From: Rhabditoides inermis
Lineage: Eukaryota; Nematoda; Chromadorea; Rhabditida; Rhabditidae
Assembly: GCA_963966185.1 (NCBI GenBank)
Contig: CAWZYM010000301.1
Span: forward strand, 186,001 to 250,000
Direction of reading: 5' to 3'
DNA length: 64,000 nucleotides
Position 1 is the stretch's first letter. Every line of letters starts with the position of its first letter. The notes under the pieces were generated by a model. That model had not been told where the DNA came from and did not search any database. It worked only from the letters and a program-made list of their open reading frames with translations. Positions 1 to 9,955 of the stretch are shown in pieces. The translations under genes were made by a program, and so were the position numbers.

Positions 1-120
1 AGGCCATACTAGTTGTCGAGGTACACTACTTCTCCGATCCAAGTACTAACCGGGCGCATCGTTGCTTGACTAGCCAGATCGGACGGGATGGCGTATATTC
101 AACGAGCTATGAACGTAAGC
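1..120 (-). rRNA. 5S ribosomal RNA gene or 5S-derived copy
   Basis: Read on the minus strand from 120 towards 1, the sequence begins GCTTACGTTC and contains the strongly conserved 5S blocks CGCCATCCCGTCCGATCTGG, AAGCAACG and GTTAGTACTTGGATCGGAGA, including the internal control region used by TFIIIA/Pol III. The first 80 nt follow the nematode 5S pattern closely. The last 30 nt diverge from it, and the 3' end pairs poorly with the 5' end in helix I, so this may be a variant, a pseudogene or a 5S-headed repeat. The gene reaches the window edge, so a few 3' bases or the terminator may be missing. No spliced-leader RNA gene was seen beside it. Confidence 0.8.
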
Positions 121-524
121 TCCATGCTGACCATTACACTCCATCATCTTCCCTTGCCCCCAAGTGGTCGGTCCCCCAGTTTATTTTCCCCATCGCACCC
201 GCAAAGCCCGGTCTACGTGGACCATTGCTGGATCAACGGTACCCGCTACATGTTCGCTGCTGGCTTTGGAATTTGAGGAATCCTCGGAGCACGGAGTTGA
301 AACCGCCGAGTACACTTTCTACAATGGTTGTCGCAACGTCAACGCAAGCGTGAGACCAAGCACACCACCCCTCCTTCACGTCGCATCCTGACAAGAAGGT
401 ACCACCGACAGATACTTCACTCAGACTAAACCCTTTGTGTTTCATCTCCGTTGTTGTATTCTTGATATCGGCAGTAAATCAATTCAACTACTTCTCACTT
501 CCCAGTCTCTCCCTCCTCCCCCAC
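121..524. other. unassigned stretch between the 5S-like gene and the MTR4 exons
   Basis: I see no recognisable coding segment here. The last MTR4 exon, which should encode the roughly 40-residue C-terminal tail of the arch helicase, is not visible. This stretch is therefore probably the start of the terminal MTR4 intron, with the 5S-like copy inside or beyond it. A plus-strand open frame around 124-276 has no recognisable similarity. Confidence 0.4.
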
Positions 525-3500
525 TCACCCTCGAATACGTCCGTCGACTTGAGAATCTCGGCAAAAGTCTTCCCGTTCACCCAGTTGAACACTACGTCCA
601 TCAGACCCGCCTGAAAAGAAAGAGGGGAAATGAGCCGGTTACAAGTTCACAACACAATACTCATTAAAAACTTGTTGAGCAATTCAATGATCGTTGCTCT
701 GTTCGATGAGAAAATAAGTATGTACTTTCGATAAAAAATTGAAAAAAACACACATCGACGATCACACTATCACACACTACACTACACTCCTTCCTCCTTT
801 CCTTCTCCTGCCAGCCTGCCTACCTTGAACGACTCGACGTACGTCTCCTCGACCATGTCCAGACGACACTCGATAGACATCTTCGCGATCCGCCGAGCCT
901 CCTCCTGAATATCACATCATAGTCTGCCATCAACTCAACGTTCATTAACGTATTTGGTGATCGACAATCGCTATTGCGCAGCAAAAATCAATACACTACA
1001 GGGTCCATGCGATTCTCCCTCCAACCCCCACCCACTCACCTGCACCTTCCGCAGACAACCGCCCAGCTCGTCGATCATCTTCGGCACGTTCGCGTTCTCC
1101 TGAATACCGTAATCACACAATGTCCATAACGACCACCGTATCGCCACCGTACCTGGAAAACGAAGCAGGAGAGAAGGGCGCCAATCTGTCCGACGGTGAG
1201 GTCGTTGAATACACCGGAGAAGAGCATTTCAGTGAGGAGGAGCTCATCCGACGCCGACACCTCGCACGCAACACGCCCCTGACAATGCAAGCAGCATATC
1301 AGCTGGTCGGATGTATATCCCATCCCCGCTATCTTTCAACAACACTACTCTTCTCTGCAATAAAAAATAAAGTAATTAACTTTTCATTTCCTCTCGCATC
1401 CAACTCATAAATTATTGTACGCTTCAATTCATCCCAATTGGTCTTCACATCACTACATCACATGTTGACAACACATCTCCCCAGCACACACAATAATAAC
1501 AAAGAAATCTTCATCCCCATCCCCTCTCCCCACCTTGTCCAGGACGACGTCGTGCGCGTCGCAGTACTGCAGACGGCGCAGCACCTAAACACACCAAGTC
1601 CTCTCTCTTCCCCCCCCCTCTCTCTCCCACCTTCTTCCTGTTTTGCAGCTCGTCATTGTGAAGGAATGACATGGCCTTCTTCAGCTCCGCCTTCAACGAC
1701 GTCAGCTCCGCGCGCACGTCGTTCTGACAATCAATCACAAGTCAAAGATAATCACGAATACAAACACAAAACAATTTCAACTGCACATGAAGCAGCTATA
1801 ACACTAATAATTCGATACCGACCCACCTTCGTCTCCCACTGCTTCTCGATGTCGGCATAGTCTGCCCTCCTCTTCAGCTCGTGGCCCTCCAGACGCTCCT
1901 TCAGAGCAGACAGACGCTGCACGTCGTCCCTCAAACAACACACAGTAACAGAGTAACAATGTTACGGTAACATCCCTTCTACTCTACCATATCCAAACTA
2001 CCCACATCCCATCTACACCTCCTATCTGACTTCTATCAAGTAGTCAGTAATCGCCTGGTTGTCGGGTACTCACTTGAGTGCCTCGTCCTTGATCTTCATG
2101 TCGACGACGGGGTCGAGGAGGGGTATGTCGTTCTTCATCCGACGGTGCACCTCCTGATCATCACCATTAATGACCATATTACTCTCCATTTCTTTCTAAT
2201 AATCGAGAACGGGCATTAGTGATGTGTAAAGAGTATTGTATTAAAAACACACGTTTGTCTAACATGAAAATACATTCCAAAAATACAGCATGGATATCAA
2301 ATCAATTATTGGTAGTCGAAACGCTGCTCGCCGTACCTTGATCATCCTGTCGACAGCCATCCTCGTCTCCTGTCCCTTGAGAGACGCCGGCAGCTTGATG
2401 CGAACAGAAGAGACACTGTCGATGGCATCGATCGACATAGGAACCACCTCCCACACTGCCTGCAGGGCGAGAGTGAGAGAGACAACAACCAACAACCAAC
2501 AACCAACAACAACAAGGCTCACCTTCTGTCCTGGCTTGGGGGGACTGATGGCAGACATGTTGTCCAGGTCTCCGAGAGAGTCAGGAGAGATGCCAATGAT
2601 CACCTACAAACAAACAACCAATACATTTAGATTTACATCAAGTATTTTGCAGTAACGACAAATACAACAGTATCAACAGCAATGCAACCACAAGAGAACA
2701 GTTCATAGTCACATCAATATCCTAGAGCCTACCTCGAGCACGTATATCATCTCGGTGGCATCATCCGGGTTGGTCTTGCGCCGGAAGTTGCACAGCGCAC
2801 CCCATCCAAAGTCCTTTGTCGGCGTCTTGATCTACAACAAAACCAATTTCCTCTCTCCCTCTTCAATGACGTCACTCGCATACCTTCATGAGGCGCCCGC
2901 AGTGTAGGAAGGGAACGATGTTCTTGGGCTGGACGACCACCTTTCGGATAGAAGCAGTGAGAATGGAGATGCGCTTCTCCATGTCGCGCACCTGCAATCC
3001 GACAGTCAGAATCAACACGCAATCCTCTGATCCTACTTCTTCAACGGTATATCCAACCCACTATCATAATCCCTCCCTTTCCCCTGCCCCACGTACCGCA
3101 TCCATAGCCTCCTCCTCCGGCACCACCATACCACGCAGCTCCTCCTCCTTCTCCGACATCTCTGCAAGCACACAGTAACCCTCACTGCCACAGTACCCCA
3201 GTGGCAACAGTCTGCCCACTCCTCCCCCACTCACTCGTCTGTAGGGCGGGGATGCTGTCCCTGTTCTGGAACTGGTAGAACGAGTGCTCGAGCATGAACT
3301 CCGGGTTCGTTCCCTCCACTCGCAGCATGTTCAGCACCATGTTGTACGTGAGACGGAACTGCGAGTTCAGCGGGTCAGTCGCGCCCTGCAACAATCATGT
3401 AGCATATTGCAATATATTTCCAATTCCAATTATTATTTCTTCCTCTCTCGCATCGTGCGGTCGGGTCAAAATGATCTTCCCCCAGTACCCTTGAGCAAGG

Positions 3501-6500
3501 CGGGGAATAGCTCATGAGAACGCTGTCTTCCTAGCCCGCGGAGTTACTATTGTGGATTATAATGGAAGGAAAGGAATACCCGGAGCACCACTATCGTCTA
3601 TAACGGTATCTAATTCTAATGGATACGGAAAGGAAATCGAATGATTATCGACTGAATATCGATCTAATATCGACTTTCGACTTTCGACCCTACCATCCCC
3701 GTTGCTAAACTGTGTTTCTCCCAGCGCTTAGCCCTTGTGGTGTACCGTATGCACTTGTTGTATAGTCAGGATATAGCGATTCTGGATAAAAGATTAATTG
3801 ATTAATAATTTCCAATTCACATTTGTTGCAGGAAAAATATGTTTGATCTGCAAATCAAACCAATCTCTCATCAATACACAACAATATTCGGATGATCGAA
3901 AGAGCAGAGATATCAACCAATCCAACCCCTCGCCCTCCCCTCCGGCCTACCTTGATGATCTGTCTGGCATCGTCGGGGTTCATCTGCTGGTCGACCATCA
4001 GGATCACCAGTCCCCTGTCGTCCTTTCCACGGCGACCAGCGCGGCCAGACATCTGGATGTACTCCCCAGACGACACCCATCTGCAAAGAGCTACTATTAC
4101 GACAAGAATAGGTTTCATAGATATTTCGAATATTGGAATGTCAAGTCAATTATAATCAACCGTTCGAACCTGTCGATCAAAATAGAATCGATAAATATGA
4201 ATAGCCATTGGACAGGCACTGGCACAACTGTTACCTGTAGTCCTTTCCGTCAAACTTCCTTGCGGATGTGAAGAGGACAGTCCTGGCAGGCATGTTCAGT
4301 CCCATCGAGAACGTCTCCGTAGCGAACAACGTCTGGAGAGAGATGAAGATGCCAACACAAAGACTATCAACGACATTGAACAACATTAAACTATTCCAAC
4401 TTAAAATAATCAAACTAGAAAACCAATCATACATGATTGGTTTTCTAGTTTGAAACATACATTGTCCAAGACTAATTAATTAAAACACTGTTCCATCTTT
4501 CGCAGCCTCACCTTGAGGAGTCCCTCTCCGAAGAGGATCTCGATCACCTCCTTGAGAATGGGCAGCAGACCAGAGTGGTGGATGCCGATGCCGCGCAGCA
4601 AAAGGGGCAACACCTGTAAGGGTGGATACACATAGGCTCCGCCCAGTCTAGCCCCGCCCCTACCTGTCCAATCTGGGGCAGCTTCTTGTCCTCGTCCGTC
4701 AGCAGATCGATAGCGTTCGTGTAGATCTCGCGAACCGCAATCTTCTCCTCCTCTGAAAAAGAAAAAAAAGCTCACATCAATACACGAAAAATACGCATCA
4801 GCAAAACTGTATGGCAATTTGTGACATGAACCTGATTTAAAAAAAATTTTACCCGAGTTGAAGTCCATGTCCTTGAGCTGCAGCGCGTAAGCCTCACAGT
4901 CCTTCCTGCGATCGATCAATGACACAATCAACAGTCGATACCAAATCAATCAATAATCACTGTCCAGTCGACTGCCTACCTAGAGAAGGAGAAGATGATG
5001 CAGGGCAGCATGTCCCTCTCCTTGATAGTGCGAATAATCTTCACCACAGAAGAATCGCCTGAAACATACCGCAATAATTTCGCCAGATGAAAATGTCGCG
5101 GTCAACAGTCAGCACACGGCAAACGTTCCACTCCGGAACACAAAATGCCCACGCGCACGCACCCTTCTGTCCTCCCTTGCGCCCCCTGTCCACCCCTCCT
5201 CTGCCAGCGTCGCCAGCCTTCCCCAGGCTGCTCATCGCCTGCGCAAACTTGTCCTCCCGGAACGTGCCCTCAAACAAAACACATTAACACTACGAACTAT
5301 GTGTATTCCGAATTCCGTATCGTATAAGCTTCACACAACATATTATTACGCGTTTCGGCAACAACAGGCAATGCTAGGCAATTGTATACAGTACATGTAC
5401 ATTATTTTCTCTCTCTCTCCACACTTCCACATGACATACCTGCATGTTGACGACCTCGTACAGTCCGTCCCCTCCCGCGGGGTAGATGAAGTGTTGGAGG
5501 GGCGTGGGTCGGTAGTCCGTGTACACAACGTGGCACGGCTGGTTGTGCAGGAAACACACCCACTCTGCACGACAACCATCATAATCACATTCCACTGCAT
5601 AAATACCTACTTCCTACGCAAATAACAAAAGTTAAACTCATCAACATACGCTGAACGATGAAAACATCGAAAAAGAAAATGTACATTACAGCTGCATTGA
5701 AAACTCATGGCGCACTGTATTTTTAAAAACTCTAAAATTATAAAGTTAAAAAGTATAATTTTATAAAACTCATAAAACTCATAGAAAACTCATAAAACTC
5801 ATAGAAAACTCATAAAACTCATAGACTGTGAGGAATTTGTTGTTTCTTGCGATCATTCGTTGTTGGTTGCGCACGCATCACAACGCAAAGCAGACACTCT
5901 CCCATTTTAAAGATGTTCAAGCCATCATTTTTGTCTGTTTTGAAGCTCCGTAGAACATGGTCTCATAGCGTAGTGGATAGTAAGCGAGCCTAGAGCTCAA
6001 GTGGCTTATCTTTATGCATATCTTATCTTAATTATGTATTGTATGTTCACAATATCATATACAAGGAAGTTCTAATACTACAGCCTTCTAGAAACGTATA
6101 TTGAGATACAGATATTATGCCAGTAGACATAAGGGTGTAGGCGCAGAAACAGTACATTGATCAGCCTACATGAGTAGTGCGATGTGTCTTTCGCATATAT
6201 TACAGTATCATCAGCTGTATGATCTTTGTGAGTACCATAAAAGTGCATCAATCCTCGATATGAGCTAAACATCAGATCACTAGTAAATGCAGATTTCCGG
6301 CTGGCACAGTTTCATGCTACTCTATTTGATCCAATACGGTCGAAAATACCCTTCTGTGTCAAACATTGTGCAAAAATGCTATTCTTTTACTAAACTGGTC
6401 AATGTGCAACTTCTTCCTTATGCGGTGCAACTCCTGCATGAGCAGCTCCTTCCTAGCCCAGCAGCTCCTTCCATGTCCTCTGACGGCCACAAAGTTTTGT

Positions 6501-9470
6501 TAAATCGCTAGAGCCAAACGCGACGTGAAACTCATGCATAGCGTGCGTCTGGGTTCACCGTTCAGTGAACAAATGAATGACACTACGGCCGGGCCGTAGC
6601 GGTCGAAGTCGAATTTCCTTGCGACCCGGAAATATGCGGATATATATGCAGGGAAAGTTATATTTCATATATATATATATAATTCACTTGCAACACAAAA
6701 CACATTGTGATGCGTGCGCAATCAACGAATGAGCGCGAGAAACAACAAATTCCTCACAGTCTATGAGTTTTATGAGTTTTCTATGAGTTTTATGATTTTT
6801 CTATGAGTTTTATGAGTTTTCTATGAGTTTTATGAGTTTTATGAAATTATACTTTTTAACTTTATAATTTTAGAGTTTTTAAAAATACAGTGCGCCAAAA
6901 CTCATCACAACGACATAAAGGATGAAGAAGGGCGTGTGACTGACCGGCGAACTGCCTTGCATTGGGGATGGTGGCGGAGAGGAAGACGTGGTGGACATTG
7001 TGCGGCAGCAGGATGATCGTCTCCTCCCACACCACACCACGCTCTGCAACACACGCAACATCAAAGCATATGCACCAGTCAACACATCTACATGCAATCA
7101 TGCAAAATAGGTTTCAATCTGATCATACATGCACTATACATTTGATATAAATAATACTGCTTGCAGTCTTTTAAAAAAGATATAATTATTTCATAGTTAA
7201 ATTTCAAAAATACATTGCGCAATTCCATCTCTACAATAGTATAACTATATAATTGTCAAGACCAAATTCGGTAAAACAATCAATTTGCTTCACCAACATG
7301 GAGAATGTATCACTGGTCCAGCACAGCCGTATCAATTACAATCATCCATATATATCCCCCGTCCCCCGCACTCACCCTTGTCCCTCATGTAGTGGACCTC
7401 GTCGAAGATGACGAAACCTACCTCGCGCATCATCTCCGAACCACGGAACAACATGGACCTGCATGGAGTGGACGTAATCTCCATCTCTCTCTTCTCTTTC
7501 TCTCAACTCACCTCAGAATCTCGGTAGTCATGACAAGGCACGACGCATCTGGGTTCAACGTCACATCTCCAGTCATCAGACCAACGTCGCCTGAAACATA
7601 TCATCCATAAGAGAGAGAGAGAGAGAAAGAGAGAGAGAGGAGAGGAGAGAGGTGATTGTGGCTGCACTGACCGAACTCCTCCTCCAGCTCCCTGTACTTC
7701 TGGTTGGAGAGAGCCTTGATGGGAGACGTGTAGATGACTCGCTGCTTGTCGCGCAGACACTGCGCGATTGCGTATCTTGAAAAAAAAAACATAAATTGAA
7801 TACTCAAAACATAAACATCACAAAAATAAAAATACCCTTCGAAAATTAGTGTTAGTCTGAGACTGGGAAAACCCCCCAATCAATTCACCCAGCAATAAAT
7901 ATCGCAGCACACAGCACATCAAAAAATACTAATGACGAGTATTATTAGCTCAATAATTGTAATGTCTCGAACTCGAACTCACAGGGCTACGACCGTCTTT
8001 CCAGCGGATGTGTGCGCAGAGACGAGCACCGACTGAGAGTTCTCGATGCACAGGATAGCCTCGCGCTGCAACCACACACAGTACAGTAGCCACACCACTC
8101 CTTCCCCCCCATCCCCTCCCTCTATTGTACCTGGAATGCGTCCAGCTGGAAGGGGTACGACTTGGCGGGCTCGCACGCACGCGGCTGCAGAGGCTCGAAC
8201 TCGCGGTCCGGAGGGTACGCCACCTGCACAAACAAACACCATCCAACTCGTATGAAATTTCCCATAAATATTATGGTATAGCCATACATAGAGACATGTG
8301 AGAAGTGACTCAAACTTTCCGTACGTAGTACGTAGGGAAAAATCCCGATCGGAGTTGTGAACCGCTATCATTATTATATCACGACCCAAATTCCAGACCT
8401 ACCTATCTCACCACACAGGTAACACATAATTCTGTAACTATGCATGAATTTTTGTTATTTTATTACTAAAAGGTTGGTACTATCAAACGTACGAAAATTA
8501 AATATTAGAATAGAGAGAAGTAGCTGACAAAGTTGCTTGAGATTCTTTGAGTCCAGAGTGAGTCACTTTGAGAAGCTAGATTTTTATTTGGTCCCTCACA
8601 TTTCTTTTTTACTGCTTTGAAAGAGCGTAAATTACTTCATTTGGGAAAAATATCAAACGTACGAAAATTAAATTTTAAACCGGTGCACCATCCATGTCTT
8701 CATGATTTTTTTGAATTTAATACGCTCTCCGCTTGTTACCGGTCCATAACTCCGCTCGGGTCTTTTCCATTTCGTACGTATGGTCAAAAACATTATTTCG
8801 TAACTTCGAGATCATTTAATCTTCCGTACGTAAGTCATCATCCGGAAATTAACTTCTCAAAGCGCCGGGATGTATGGGTATAGCACAACAAATTACAATT
8901 GTGATTAATCAATTATTAATTGTATATCTACTTGATTGAAGTACCTCGTGCGCGCAGTTCTCCTGTCCGGTCTCGATCTTGTGGATCTGGATGCGCTTCT
9001 CGTATGTGACCTCGTTGCCCGCACAGTCGTGCACCATCTCATCCTCCGGGACAAGCCTCAACACGATCAGTTCAGATCGGCCTCAGTCACACAATCAACA
9101 TGATTATACCAAAACACCGATATTGACGAAAAAGTAATCATTCCTTCAGATACAAAATTGTGAAAAAAACCCACCTAGCCCTCTTGCTGGCAGGCTCGGC
9201 CTCCTCAGTGGCCTCCCCCTCCCCCTCCTGCTCCATCTCGACCTCCCCAGCCAGGTTAGCCAGGAAGTTGCCGGCCATGTTGCGGCGAGACGACAGGTGA
9301 TCATTCTCAACCTACAAACAAAATGTTTTTTTTTCTGCGATGCTTTTCTGCCATTCTATACGGTACATCCAAAATACACAATAACACAGTACCTGCTTCA
9401 TGGCATCTACAGCCGGCTTCTCCTCTGCCGGAGCGACCGCATCAAAACTGTCAAAGAGATCGTCATCCAT
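525..9470 (-). CDS. mtr-4: Exosome RNA helicase MTR4 (SKIV2L2/MTREX), 3' end outside window
   Basis: Ski2-like DExH RNA helicase, the nuclear exosome cofactor of TRAMP/NEXT-type complexes that unwinds 3'-tailed RNA for degradation and rRNA processing. The start ATG at 9470 opens [14 protein letters not shown], the usual acidic N-terminus. In order on the minus strand: Walker A AHTSAGKT (about 7990-8030), [21 protein letters not shown] (near 7680-7750), [12 protein letters not shown] (7560), motif II DEVH in [11 protein letters not shown] (7380-7420), SATIPNA (6950-6970), [17 protein letters not shown] (4520-4590), [21 protein letters not shown] (4260-4330) and motif [17 protein letters not shown] (4000-4060). 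The arch/KOW and helical-bundle exons follow, down to [20 protein letters not shown] at 530-600. About 25 exons are visible. The box is DEVH where human MTR4 has DEIH. One intron (5565-6945) holds a Mutator-like element. The final exon is not in view. Confidence 0.95.
3395..3948 (-). other. long MTR4 intron without visible feature
   Basis: This stretch lies between the exon encoding the [20 protein letters not shown] block and the exon encoding the motif VI block. It is A/T-rich with short TATCGA-type runs around 3600-3700. No coding segment, RNA gene or repeat of note was seen. Confidence 0.5.
5709..5883 (+). repeat. Left terminal inverted repeat of the MULE-like element
   Basis: This arm matches the reverse complement of 6705-6896. 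It contains about three tandem copies of the AAAACTCAT-bearing subrepeat, then CTGTGAGGAATTTGTTGTTT and a GCGCACGCATCACAA inner end. It differs from the right arm by a few substitutions and by subrepeat copy number, which suggests subrepeat turnover after or during insertion. Confidence 0.8.
6705..6896 (-). repeat. Right terminal inverted repeat of the MULE-like element
   Basis: Inverted copy of the left arm, longer by roughly one extra subrepeat. It ends in CAGTGCGCC immediately before the second AAAACTCAT. Confidence 0.8.
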
Positions 9471-9955
9471 CTACAACAAGGAAACATGACAAAACAAACT
9501 TCAGCCGCTTGCAACATGGTAAAAAAATTTTCGCCAAAAACCAATGGGAAAACGGCGGGAAAAAATTTCCGACCATCTTGCAAGCGGCATTCAAATCTTA
9601 AAACGGAAATTGAACAAGACAAGAAAATGACATACAAAGGAGAAGGGGAAGTATTAGATCGTTGAATAACGAATAAGGTGAAACGTCACAAACACCAACA
9701 AACTTCAAAATACCCAAACATTTTATCCCTTCTATCAAAACTAGCGAATGTATAAAGTATAAACTCTAAAAATGACAACCTGGTCATGGCATACAAAACA
9801 CAACCTGCGCATATCACAAATAATAAGTAACCTACATGAATGGTAGAATTCGAATAGCACAGCAAAACAAATGGCCGCAAAATGTCATGGAGTGTCTCTG
9901 TCATGGAAAATGTATAACGGTTAGGGGCGACTCCGCCCGCACAGGCCACGCCCAC

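Larger units (their letters stand above)
5709..6896. mobile_element. Non-autonomous Mutator-like (MULE-type) inverted-repeat element in an MTR4 intron
   Basis: The two ends are near-perfect inverted repeats beginning GGCGCACTGTATTTTTAAAA. The left arm runs 5709-5883 and the right arm 6705-6896. The element is flanked by the same nine bases AAAACTCAT at 5700-5708 and 6897-6905, a candidate 9-bp target-site duplication. Long terminal inverted repeats and a 9-bp duplication fit Mutator-like elements. Each arm contains tandem copies of a roughly 20-bp ATAAAACTCATAGAAAACTC unit, with more copies in the right arm. The roughly 820-bp interior has no transposase frame, so the copy is non-autonomous. 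Its right end lies about 40 bp from the splice donor of the exon encoding [11 protein letters not shown]. Assignment to MULE rests only on TIR and TSD structure. Confidence 0.75.

Noticed and set aside
5709..6896. hAT-type element.
   Set aside because: hAT elements make 8-bp duplications and have short inverted repeats. Here the duplicate is nine bases and the arms exceed 170 bp, which fits Mutator-like elements better.
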